A DNA stretch of 64,000 nt from Leuconostoc carnosum (GTDB lineage Bacteria; Bacillota; Bacilli; Lactobacillales; Lactobacillaceae), in the NCBI RefSeq assembly GCF_014207505.1, contig NZ_JACHGL010000006.1, positions 62,001 to 126,000 of the forward strand, written 5' to 3'. Made by a program: the position numbers and the translations under genes. Below, piece by piece: positions 23,655-31,509 of the stretch. Under the pieces are notes generated by a model. That model saw only the letters and a program-made list of their open reading frames with translations, was not told the origin of the DNA and made no database searches. Position 1 is the stretch's first letter. Each line of letters begins with the position of its first letter.

Positions 23655-25210
23655 TACGCATCTACCTCTTCTTTAAGTGCTGCGCGAGCATCGGCTAAGC
23701 TCATCCCCGTCATCAACAAACCTAACTCTTGTTTATTAGTATCTTTAGCATTAACAATACCAACAATTTGACCGGCATTAATCACTGCAATACGATCAGA
23801 TAAATTCAATATCTCATCAAGTTCAAAACTAACTACCAACACTGCCTTACCCGCATCGCGCTGTTTAATGAGTCTATGATGAATATATTCAATGGCCCCA
23901 ACATCTAAACCACGTGTTGGTTGGGCAGCAATGACTAGTTCATTATCACGATTAAGTTCACGCGCAATAACTGCTTTTTGCTGGTTTCCACCAGACATCG
24001 AGCCAGCAAGCACATCAATGCCTGCTGCACGAACGTCGAATTCTGAAACCAACTTGTTAGCCAGCTTATCCATTTCAGCTTGTTGCAATACCCCACCTTT
24101 TGAAATAGGTGATTTATAGTATGTTTGCAATGCCAAATTTTCAGACAAGGTCATGTCAATTTCCATCCCAAAACGTAAACGATCTTCCGGAATATGACCA
24201 ACACCTGCTTCTGTGATTTGTCGCGGCTTTTTATTGGTAATATCCTTACCTTGAAGCACAACTGAACCGGCTTGTATTTTTGTTAGTCCGGTAATACCTT
24301 GAATTAACTGTGTTTGACCATTACCATCAATACCGGCAATACCAACGATTTCACCCGCTTTCACTGTTAGCGAGAAATCTTTGACAGCAGCGATACCTCG
24401 TGAATCTTGAACTTCAAGATTCTTAATGTTGAGTATTGTATTACCTGTCACAGCATCGGCTTTTTCTGTTTTAAAGCTCACCTCGCGACCAACCATTAAA
24501 TCAGCAAGTGCTTGTGATGATACCCCAGCAACAGGGAAAGTATCGATTGATTTTCCAGAGCGAATCACTGTAACAGTATCAGCTGCTGCTCGGATTTCAT
24601 CCAATTTGTGAGTAATTAAAACAATTGATTTACCTTCTTTTGCCAAATTATGCAAAATAGTAATTAATTCGTCAATTTCTTGTGGTGTCAAAACAGCCGT
24701 TGGCTCATCAAAAATCAAAATGTCAGCACCACGATATAATGTCTTTAAAATTTCGACACGTTGTTGTTGTCCAACAGAAATATCTGAAATTTTAGCGTAA
24801 GGGTCAACTTGTAAGCCATACCGTTCAGACAATTGCTGAATTTTTAATGCTGCTGTCTTAGTATCTAATGACAACCCTTTGGTGACTTCAGATCCTAAAA
24901 TAATATTTTCTGTTACGGTAAAAGCATCAATCAACATAAAATGTTGATGAACCATGCCGATGCCCAAAGCGTCTGACTTAGATGGTGAATCAACTTGTAC
25001 GGCTTTTCCATTAATCAAAATATCTCCTGAGGTTGGTTGTAGTAACCCCGTTAAAATATTCATCAAAGTAGATTTTCCAGCACCGTTCTCACCAAGTAAC
25101 GCGTGAATTTCACCTTGTTGGACTTGCAAATTAATGTCATCATTGGCTGCAAAATCGCCGAATTTCTTGACGATATGTCGCATCTCAATGACTGGTGTTG
25201 ATTCGGTCAT
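23654..25210 (-). CDS. nupO: Nucleoside ABC transporter double ATPase (NupO/YufO type)
   Basis: This 518-residue protein has two ABC domains. Domain 1 has Walker A GENGAGKSTLM (about 36), signature DISVGQQQRVE and Walker B ILIFDEPTAVLTP. Domain 2 has a degenerate Walker A (GIDGNGQTQLI) lacking the catalytic Lys, signature SMSGGNQQKAV and AAQPTRGLDVG in place of Walker B. That asymmetry is normal for the RbsA/YufO group. No BmpA/NupN lipoprotein gene lies upstream, so the receptor must be encoded elsewhere. The ribosome-binding site is weak. Confidence 0.92.
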   Translation of the reverse strand: MTESTPVIEMRHIVKKFGDFAANDDINLQVQQGEIHALLGENGAGKSTLMNILTGLLQPTSGDILINGKAVQVDSPSKSDALGIGMVHQHFMLIDAFTVTENIILGSEVTKGLSLDTKTAALKIQQLSERYGLQVDPYAKISDISVGQQQRVEILKTLYRGADILIFDEPTAVLTPQEIDELITILHNLAKEGKSIVLITHKLDEIRAAADTVTVIRSGKSIDTFPVAGVSSQALADLMVGREVSFKTEKADAVTGNTILNIKNLEVQDSRGIAAVKDFSLTVKAGEIVGIAGIDGNGQTQLIQGITGLTKIQAGSVVLQGKDITNKKPRQITEAGVGHIPEDRLRFGMEIDMTLSENLALQTYYKSPISKGGVLQQAEMDKLANKLVSEFDVRAAGIDVLAGSMSGGNQQKAVIARELNRDNELVIAAQPTRGLDVGAIEYIHHRLIKQRDAGKAVLVVSFELDEILNLSDRIAVINAGQIVGIVNAKDTNKQELGLLMTGMSLADARAALKEEVDA

Positions 25211-25241
25211 ATGTTCTTTGCTTCTTTCGTTTGAATTTCAA

Positions 25242-25275
25242 AAAAATCCGCGGACAAGGCTGTTCGCGGATTTTC
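25242..25275 (-). terminator. Hairpin with T-run in the nupO 5' leader
   Basis: AAAATCCGCG and CGCGGATTTT flank a 12- to 14-base loop, with seven T residues on the minus strand. It lies between an extended -10 (TGTTATAAT, about 25296-25288) and nupO. It is therefore either an attenuator of the nup operon or a terminator for a transcript from upstream. Confidence 0.6.
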
Positions 25276-25649
25276 CTTTATATTATATTATAACATGATT
25301 CGCAAAATCCAGATGTATAATCTCCTAAAATCTCATCAGTTATTCTACTACTTTAAATTATCTCGTAAATTGGAGGCTATCTAATACTGTACTATATAAA
25401 TTTTATCCATAATTTGTATAATTATATAGTTAGTATGTTATCTTAATAGAGCATACAAATAAAACAGAGTGACAAGCGATTTTATAATTGAATTCTCAGA
25501 TTAAATCACGACAGTCTCAACAGCAAAAAATATACTCTGCCAATATGAATGACTACCTCATACACTTCAATTTTATACAGTGTATAATGTAACAAAGAAC
25601 GTTATAATAGGTAATCTACATACATTTAGAAGGTAATACTAATCTCACT
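25276..25649. other. Divergent intergenic region nupO / ktrB
   Basis: It holds the nupO promoter at the left and TATAAT-type -10 boxes for ktrB near 25583 and 25603 at the right. I see no riboswitch core, gene or repeat between them. Confidence 0.5.
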
Positions 25650-27053
25650 ATGTCACGGAAAATTGAACTCCCTACACCAGCGGAGATGAAAAAATTTCAT
25701 AATCAATCCCAGCGCCATACCTTTTGGTCGCGTATTTCTATGCCCCAACGCTTAACGCTTGGATTTTTAACTGTCATTTCATTTGGTGCCTTGTTACTTA
25801 TGTTGCCATTTAGTTATAATGGCTCAGCTAGCCATAGTTTCATGGACGCACTATTCACTGCCACTTCAGCAGCTTCAGTCACCGGGTTAACGGTCGTCGA
25901 TACAACAACCCATTGGACTGTATTTGGTCAAATTGTCATTATGATCTTAATTGAAATAGGCGCGCTGGGCTTCATGTCGTTTTCTGTTTTACTCTTCACA
26001 GCAACACGACGACAAATGGATTTGCGTAGCAAAATGATGGTACAAGAAGTATATAGTTTAGAGAGTTTGTACGATACTCGTGTCGTATTTGGTTACGTGA
26101 TTAAATTATCCGTTATTATTCAAATTGTTGGTGCACTACTCTTATCGCCCTTTTTTATAACTGAATTTGGCATCAAACGTGGCGCATTTTATGCAGTTTT
26201 TCACGCTATTTCAGCCTTTGGAAATGCCGGATTTACTATTTTACCGCATGGTAGTAATGCCTATATTAACCAACCTTGGATTTTATTTATCCTTGCTGGT
26301 TTGGTGGTTGCTGGCTCTCTTGGCTTCCTTGTATGGCGAGATCTATTAGTCTATCGTCATACTCGTCGGCTCACATTACACTCCAAACTTGCACTCGTTA
26401 TGACTGGTAGTTTAATTTTGGGTGGCTGGTTGCTCTTTGAATTAACTGAAAAAAATTTAGCTATTGCTTCTGATGTTTCACCATTAAATCGTGTTGCGAA
26501 TACTTTGTTTATGTCTATATCGTACCGTACAGCTGGTTTTACACAATTTAGTTTTAGCCAAATGGCTCCAGCTACTATCCTGCTCACAATTATGCTGATG
26601 TATGTCGGTGGCACACCTGGTTCAACAGCGGGCGGGATCAAGACAACTACACTGGGTGTACTACTATTAAAAACAACAGCTGCGCTACGTGGCAAAACTA
26701 ACGTGACTTTTGCCCATCGTCGACTCACACAAGAAAACATCACTCGTTCCTTATTGCTTGTTTTTGTTTCATTAGTTTTTCTTGGCATCCTGTCCTTTTT
26801 ACTCATGTTAACGCAAGGTACGGATTCTAAATTTGGGCTCGAATATATTATATTTGAAGTCGTTAGCGCATTTGCTACCGCAGGATTAACTTTAGGGCTA
26901 ACACCACATTTAAATATTTTTGGGCAAATCGTCATTATGTTGACTATGTTTATTGGCCGTGTAGGTATCTATACTGTTATGTTTTCAGTATTAAATGTCC
27001 ACAGCGACCATGCCCCCTATAAATATCCCGAAGAATCTGTTATTATTGGCTAA
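25650..27053 (+). CDS. ktrB: KtrB/TrkH-family potassium channel subunit
   Basis: This 467-residue membrane protein has four M1-P-M2 repeats. The four selectivity-filter loops are visible as AASVTGLTVVD (about 72), SAFGNAGFTILP (about 188), ISYRTAGFTQF (about 292) and SAFATAGLTLGL (about 409). It forms the ion path of the Ktr K+ uptake system and is gated by KtrA, encoded 62 bases downstream. The N-terminal cytoplasmic tail is about 30 residues. No good ribosome-binding site is near the ATG. C-di-AMP, whose hydrolase is encoded at the left edge of the window, commonly inhibits KtrA-type partners. Confidence 0.92.
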   Translation: MSRKIELPTPAEMKKFHNQSQRHTFWSRISMPQRLTLGFLTVISFGALLLMLPFSYNGSASHSFMDALFTATSAASVTGLTVVDTTTHWTVFGQIVIMILIEIGALGFMSFSVLLFTATRRQMDLRSKMMVQEVYSLESLYDTRVVFGYVIKLSVIIQIVGALLLSPFFITEFGIKRGAFYAVFHAISAFGNAGFTILPHGSNAYINQPWILFILAGLVVAGSLGFLVWRDLLVYRHTRRLTLHSKLALVMTGSLILGGWLLFELTEKNLAIASDVSPLNRVANTLFMSISYRTAGFTQFSFSQMAPATILLTIMLMYVGGTPGSTAGGIKTTTLGVLLLKTTAALRGKTNVTFAHRRLTQENITRSLLLVFVSLVFLGILSFLLMLTQGTDSKFGLEYIIFEVVSAFATAGLTLGLTPHLNIFGQIVIMLTMFIGRVGIYTVMFSVLNVHSDHAPYKYPEESVIIG

Positions 27054-27073
27054 TCTATTTTGAAAGGAGCTAC

Positions 27074-27106
27074 ATGTCACTGAGTTATTAAAAGACCAGG
27101 TGACAT
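27074..27106 (+). promoter_or_regulatory. Mini-cistron and hairpin before ktrA
   Basis: AAAGGAG is followed four bases later by ATG TCA CTG AGT TAT TAA (27074-27091). ATGTCAC can pair with GTGACAT (27100-27106). ktrA itself has only a distant AGGTG. The arrangement looks like translational coupling or control, but this is inferred. Confidence 0.35.
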
Positions 27107-27115
27107 CAAACTATC

Positions 27116-27778
27116 ATGAAACAGACATATGCTATTATTGGACTCGGCCGTTTCGGTGGTGCCCTACTAGAAACTCTTGTTGCTAACGGACAAGATGTCC
27201 TAGGTATTGATATAAATGAGGAAAATGTCAATGACTACCGAGATATTGCGACACAGGTTGTTATTGCTGATGCCCAAGAAGATGATGTCCTTAGAAAGCT
27301 AGACATTGGTAGCTTTGACCATGTGGTAATTGCCATTGGTCACAACATGCAAGCAAGCATTTTAGCGACAATTAATGCTAAAGATCTTGGTGCCAAAAAT
27401 GTGATTGCCAAAGCCGAAAACAAAATACATCTCCGTGTGCTCACAAAAATCGGTGCTGATTTAGTCGTGCAGCCCGAACGTGAAATGGGTGAACGTGTCG
27501 GACGAAAACTCTTGGCGCCAAATATGTTGAATTTCATCGAACTATCAGATGAGTATTCTATGGCTGAAGTGCAAGTCGTTAATCCACAATTTGCTGGTAA
27601 AACAATTTCTGAACTTAATATTCATAAAAAATTCGGCTTGAATGTCATCGCCGTTCGGCATGAAGGTGAAGTTCTTGTTGCACCTAAAGCCAGTTATCGT
27701 ATCCATGATAAAGACATTCTATCTGTTGTTGGACCAAAGGATATGGTCGATGATTTTGACCAAATGACAAATAATTAA
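27116..27778 (+). CDS. ktrA: KtrA, RCK gating subunit of the K+ uptake system
   Basis: This 220-residue cytoplasmic protein has an RCK_N Rossmann domain (IIGLGRFGGALLETL, acidic GIDINEENV) that binds ATP/ADP or NAD. A C-terminal RCK_C domain follows from about residue 140 (SMAEVQVVNPQFAGKTISELNI), the usual cyclic di-AMP site. An octameric KtrA ring controls KtrB. Length and order are standard. It shares the ktrB transcript and ends at a bidirectional terminator. Confidence 0.93.
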   Translation: MKQTYAIIGLGRFGGALLETLVANGQDVLGIDINEENVNDYRDIATQVVIADAQEDDVLRKLDIGSFDHVVIAIGHNMQASILATINAKDLGAKNVIAKAENKIHLRVLTKIGADLVVQPEREMGERVGRKLLAPNMLNFIELSDEYSMAEVQVVNPQFAGKTISELNIHKKFGLNVIAVRHEGEVLVAPKASYRIHDKDILSVVGPKDMVDDFDQMTNN

Positions 27779-27790
27779 ATCATGACAATC

Positions 27791-27823
27791 AAAAAGGCAG
27801 CTATATGATATAGTTGCCTTTTT
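27791..27823. terminator. Bidirectional terminator ktrA / protease gene
   Basis: AAAAAGGCAGCTATAT pairs with ATATAGTTGCCTTTTT, with runs of A and T at the ends, between two convergent genes. Confidence 0.85.
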
Positions 27824-28490
27824 AATCATTATAGAGTGCTTTAAGTCGGTCAATATCAACTTTTTGGATGCCATACTCAGAGCCTTGCGCTTGCATAACA
27901 GACACGCGATCGGATACATGATCTAATCCAAGGGCATGCCCTAATTCATGTTCAGCCGTGTTAACTTTTCTGGTTTCCGAATACCGATCTAGATAATATG
28001 TATTTAATTTAGTCACAACTGATGTCATCACTTTTTTTCCTGTTACTGGGTTAACTAAAAATTGATTTTCTGACACACCAGCCTGTGATGTGTCACTACG
28101 ATTTTCAGTTGTTAACACAATATCAGCCTGATTTCTCTCAGTAACCTTCACCAATGTCAGCACTTTTACTGCATTCCAATTATCAAAAGCTTGATGCCAA
28201 GCTACTGAGTATAACGGCATACTACTTTCAGAAACATCAAAATAGACTTTTAATGTTTTTTTTGGCCATATAGCACCGTCTAAATGTGTCACATCATGGC
28301 TTGTGGTTGTTGAGCTAGTATAACTTGATGTGCTATCTTTCGGTTCACCAGGTGAATCTAAAAGTACCTGCCATTGCTGAATTTTATTATTGAGCCAAAT
28401 TTGGCCTTCTGTTATTTTACTCGGATTATAAACTAAGTAAATCACAATCCCTAATAATAGTGCTAGTTTAATTATTCTTGAAAATTTCAC
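27822..28490 (-). CDS. Secreted/anchored matrixin-type zinc protease (M10)
   Basis: This 222-residue protein has an N-terminal membrane anchor (IIKLALLLGIVIYLVY) with no clear cleavage site, a Ser/Thr-rich linker (about 50-68), and a metzincin domain with HELGHALGLDH (about 183-193) and a Met-turn SVMQ. This should be an extracellular, cell-associated Zn endopeptidase; the substrate is unknown. The GTG start has AGGAGG seven bases upstream. It is transcribed alone and convergent with ktrA. Confidence 0.87.
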   Translation of the reverse strand: MKFSRIIKLALLLGIVIYLVYNPSKITEGQIWLNNKIQQWQVLLDSPGEPKDSTSSYTSSTTTSHDVTHLDGAIWPKKTLKVYFDVSESSMPLYSVAWHQAFDNWNAVKVLTLVKVTERNQADIVLTTENRSDTSQAGVSENQFLVNPVTGKKVMTSVVTKLNTYYLDRYSETRKVNTAEHELGHALGLDHVSDRVSVMQAQGSEYGIQKVDIDRLKALYND

Positions 28491-28603
28491 CTCGCATCCT
28501 CCTATAGTTATTGTTTAGTATCGCCTTTTAATTATACACATGTAAGATTAAAGCAACCTTAACTAACTATTAGTAAGATAATAGCAATTGAAACATCATC
28601 CTA

Positions 28604-28642
28604 ATCAAAAAGCTGCTGGTGGTTAACCAACAGCTTTTTGAT
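28604..28642 (-). terminator. Terminator of the padR-osmC unit
   Basis: ATCAAAAAGCTG pairs with CAGCTTTTTGAT, with an inner GGT / ACC, just after the osmC stop on the minus strand. Confidence 0.85.
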
Positions 28643-28666
28643 TTACTAAAATAACTGAATTGTACT

Positions 28667-29086
28667 TTAATTTAGACTATCAACTAAAGAAATACTCACA
28701 TTATCGTTACCCATTAGTAATTTTGAAACAGGACAACGACGCTCGGCAATTGACAAAATTTCTTCTGCTTCTTGAGCACTCACATGTGGTATTTTTACCT
28801 GAACATGCACGATAAACTGAAATCCTTCCGTATCTCGAATCATATCAATTGCGACACGTACAATGCTCTGATGTGTCAGTTGACGACGCTTCTCTTCTGC
28901 TTCAATTGTCGCATTTAAACAAGTTGAGAAAGATGCAGCTAATAACTGTTCTGGGTTCGTGCCTGCTTGGTCACTCAGTGGCCCACTAGTCACAACATCG
29001 AGATCATGACTAGTAATTGTCTTGACATGCCCTATTAAACCATCAGTATTTTCAACTTCAGTATGATACAATGCTTGTTCTGTCAT
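28667..29086 (-). CDS. OsmC/Ohr-family peroxiredoxin
   Basis: This 139-residue protein has the two catalytic cysteines of the family in AASFSTCLNATIE (about 53-59) and ERRCPVSKLL (about 116-119). It reduces organic hydroperoxides, probably with lipoyl or thiol donors. The ATG (MTEQALYHTE) is preferred over a GTG three codons upstream, because AGGTG lies eight bases before it. The padR stop is ten bases upstream, so the two are co-transcribed, and PadR may control it. Confidence 0.87.
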   Translation of the reverse strand: MTEQALYHTEVENTDGLIGHVKTITSHDLDVVTSGPLSDQAGTNPEQLLAASFSTCLNATIEAEEKRRQLTHQSIVRVAIDMIRDTEGFQFIVHVQVKIPHVSAQEAEEILSIAERRCPVSKLLMGNDNVSISLVDSLN

Positions 29087-29095
29087 CGTAAACAC

Positions 29096-29629
29096 CTATT
29101 CTGTCCCATTTTTGTACTGTGCTAAGGTATCATTTAGCACGGCCAAGGTTGACTTATAGTAAGCAATCCCATAATTAAACGCAATTTTTTGAGTGGTCGT
29201 CATACCACTGCCCACCCATTGATTTAATTGCTCTTTTAAATTAACTAATTTAGCCGACTTCCGAGCAATTTCTTCCTTAATAAAGGCTATCACTTGTTCT
29301 TCTGGTAACTGTTCACTAAAATACAATCTCATTAGAAAATCAGATTTCAGTACTTCATCAGAAGTTGGTTTTAAAAGTGCTACTGAAAAAACTTTTTCTC
29401 CCGCTGGTGTAATAGAATAAACATTTTTATTTGGTTTGTCTGTCTGTGCAACTTGCTCTTTACTGACTAATCCCTCAATTTCTAGTTTCTTCAATGTTGG
29501 ATAAATCATCCCAAAGGTACCATCAAAAAAATGGTTCAATCGCGTTTGAAAAATGTCATTGATTTCGTAACCAGTATGCGGACCATCTTGTAAAATACCT
29601 AAAATGATCTCTTTGCCTTTCATTGTCAC
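29096..29629 (-). CDS. PadR-family transcriptional regulator
   Basis: This 177-residue repressor has the winged helix of PadR (EIILGILQDGPHTGYEIND, then GMIYPTLKKLEIEGLVSKEQ) followed by the long C-terminal helical Vir-like domain (about 95-175) for dimerisation. A GTG with GGAGG eight bases upstream fits best as start; an ATG two codons later is possible. A TTG upstream lies over the ribosome-binding site and is rejected. It lies between a drug-exporter gene and osmC, all on the minus strand, and its promoter carries an inverted repeat that it may bind itself. Confidence 0.87.
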   Translation of the reverse strand: MTMKGKEIILGILQDGPHTGYEINDIFQTRLNHFFDGTFGMIYPTLKKLEIEGLVSKEQVAQTDKPNKNVYSITPAGEKVFSVALLKPTSDEVLKSDFLMRLYFSEQLPEEQVIAFIKEEIARKSAKLVNLKEQLNQWVGSGMTTTQKIAFNYGIAYYKSTLAVLNDTLAQYKNGTE

Positions 29630-29648
29630 AATGATGGCCTCCAATTTG

Positions 29649-29688
29649 TATGTTACCTAACATTATACACTACGTTAATATAACATAC
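29649..29688 (-). promoter_or_regulatory. padR promoter with GTATGTTA / TAACATAC operator
   Basis: An eight-base inverted repeat flanks a TATAAT -10 (29667-29662). The ATGT...ACAT core is the usual PadR-family half-site pattern, so autoregulation is likely. Confidence 0.55.
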
Positions 29689-29693
29689 ATCAA

Positions 29694-31229
29694 TTAGAAT
29701 TTTTTATCCTTCAAAAATGCACTCACAACAACACCTAGTAAGATAAATGGCAATGAGAAAATATACAGTTTTTCAAAACCATGTCTTAATCCAACAACCA
29801 CATGCTGTTCAATATCTGAAACACTATTGGCTAAAGCTTCAGGCAATTGCTTCGTATTTGTTGGTTCAAACTGAGATTTATTCATATTCTTATCAATTTT
29901 TTGTATGACAACTTTTTTCTGTGGCTCTGGCATTTGTGTCTTCTCTATCTTTTGATATGCATAATCTGCTGATTGTTTTCTAGCAACATCTAAGTTCACA
30001 TATAACCCTGTCACAAAAATAGCCACTGATAGCATTGTCCCAACTTGCCGTAAGACACCAGTTACACTTTGAGAGGCTGTGAGCAATTTATCTTGAAAAC
30101 TACCAGCTGCAATCACAAGAATGGGGCCAGTAATTAAGCCATATCCAATACCAACTATTAATCCTGCAACCATAGCAGACCACTGATATGCTAACGCACC
30201 ATATGCCAACCAAGCAAAACCAGCGGCCATAAATGCAAATCCCATCATGAGCAACCAACTACTTCTAATGTGATCTCTTGCAAAACCGGATATTGGTGAT
30301 ACCACGAAAATAGCAAATGATATAGGTGCAATAAGCAAGGAGGCACGCAAATCATCATATCCTTGAATATTTATAAAATAATTAGGCAGGATAACAGTAG
30401 TCGCAGCTAAAAATAAATTACTCAACACAATAATAAGTGATGCAATTGTAAATGTACGATTATTAAATAGTTCTAAGGGTACCATTGGATTGCTGCTACG
30501 TCGTTCAGTTACCAAGAAACAGATAAAAGTTATCACGCTGATAGCAAAACACGATATGGTTAGCCATGAATACCAACCCCAGACACGTCCTTGCATCATG
30601 CCTAACGATAACGTAGATAGAAAGACAATACTAAATACTGCCCCCAGTACATCCAATGGTTGTCGATGTTGTACCTCATTTTTAATTTTTAAATTAGCCA
30701 AACCAAGTACAATCATAATCACGGTTAAAGGAACATTGATCAAAAATATCCAGCGCCAACCCAAAAATTGTGTCACAACACCACCAACAGTAGGGCCAAG
30801 GGCAGCCGAAATGCCTTGCGTAATTCCCAAAATGGCAATCATCCCTGTTCGGCGAGAAACGGGTACTAGGCTAATCCCTAATGTCATGGATAACGGAAAT
30901 ACCAGTGCCGCACCAATACTCTGTATTGCTCGACCAACAAGTAAAATATTTAAGCCAAATGCACAGGCCGAAATGACTGAACCAGTACCAAATAATGCCA
31001 CGCCAATTAAAAACCAGCGATGACTACCAAGTACTTCTGCTAATCTGGTTAACGGTATCGTTAATGCCGCAAATAAAATGAGATACACATTCAATGCCCA
31101 TGATAATTCATCAAGCCCAACATGCAGATGCTCACTAATATTTGGTAAACTCACATTCATAATGGTTGTATCTAGCATGCAAATAAAGATACCCAGTACA
31201 AATAAGGTCGTTAAATATTTTGTTTTCAT
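29694..31229 (-). CDS. MFS multidrug exporter, DHA2 (EmrB/QacA) family
   Basis: This 511-residue proton-driven exporter has about 14 membrane segments. Family signatures are LDTTIMNVSLPNIS in the first helix, GSHRWFLIGVALFGTGS, and motif C-like GPTVGGVVTQFLGWRWIFLINVP (about 145-167). A large extracellular loop near residues 405-480 is rich in Lys/Gln and precedes the last helix. AAAGGAC lies upstream of the ATG. The promoter is covered by a 19-bp inverted repeat. The padR and osmC genes follow in the same direction. Confidence 0.9.
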   Translation of the reverse strand: MKTKYLTTLFVLGIFICMLDTTIMNVSLPNISEHLHVGLDELSWALNVYLILFAALTIPLTRLAEVLGSHRWFLIGVALFGTGSVISACAFGLNILLVGRAIQSIGAALVFPLSMTLGISLVPVSRRTGMIAILGITQGISAALGPTVGGVVTQFLGWRWIFLINVPLTVIMIVLGLANLKIKNEVQHRQPLDVLGAVFSIVFLSTLSLGMMQGRVWGWYSWLTISCFAISVITFICFLVTERRSSNPMVPLELFNNRTFTIASLIIVLSNLFLAATTVILPNYFINIQGYDDLRASLLIAPISFAIFVVSPISGFARDHIRSSWLLMMGFAFMAAGFAWLAYGALAYQWSAMVAGLIVGIGYGLITGPILVIAAGSFQDKLLTASQSVTGVLRQVGTMLSVAIFVTGLYVNLDVARKQSADYAYQKIEKTQMPEPQKKVVIQKIDKNMNKSQFEPTNTKQLPEALANSVSDIEQHVVVGLRHGFEKLYIFSLPFILLGVVVSAFLKDKKF

Positions 31230-31242
31230 AATCGCTGTCCTT

Positions 31243-31301
31243 TTTATTAACTTTATTTATATTAATATTGTTAGTATAAATAAAGTTAATAAATTTGTCA
31301 A
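31243..31301 (-). promoter_or_regulatory. Exporter promoter overlapped by a 19-bp inverted repeat
   Basis: TTGACA (31301-31296) and TATACT (31278-31273) are 17 bases apart. TTTATTAACTTTATTTATA (31243-31261) and its exact complement (31275-31293) are separated by 13 bases and cover the -10 and start site. This is a strong candidate repressor operator (TetR-like size); no tetR gene is adjacent. Confidence 0.75.
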
Positions 31302-31420
31302 TAGTTATTTTATTTAGGACAGCTTAGTTTAAAAAATAGCCGTCAAAGGCAAATAACATATCATTAAAGCACCAATAAAAGTAGATCTAAAATTACCACT
31401 TGCATTTCAATTCATCACAT

Positions 31421-31445
31421 AAAAAAACGCGGCCTACGCCGCGCT
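31421..31445 (-). terminator. Terminator of the flavin oxidoreductase gene
   Basis: CGCGGC / GCCGCG with a four-base loop is followed by seven T residues on the minus strand. Confidence 0.85.
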
Positions 31446-31509
31446 AATAAACTGCTAACTATTTCTAAAAAATCCTAGCTACAATATTCTTTTTATTAGC
31501 CACCCATCT

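Noticed and set aside
25276-25420. Purine or preQ1 riboswitch before nupO
   Set aside because: Neither conserved core can be found; only a promoter and a simple hairpin are visible.
25400-25649. Cyclic di-AMP (ydaO-type) riboswitch before ktrB
   Set aside because: The conserved ydaO core sequences are absent from this AT-rich stretch.
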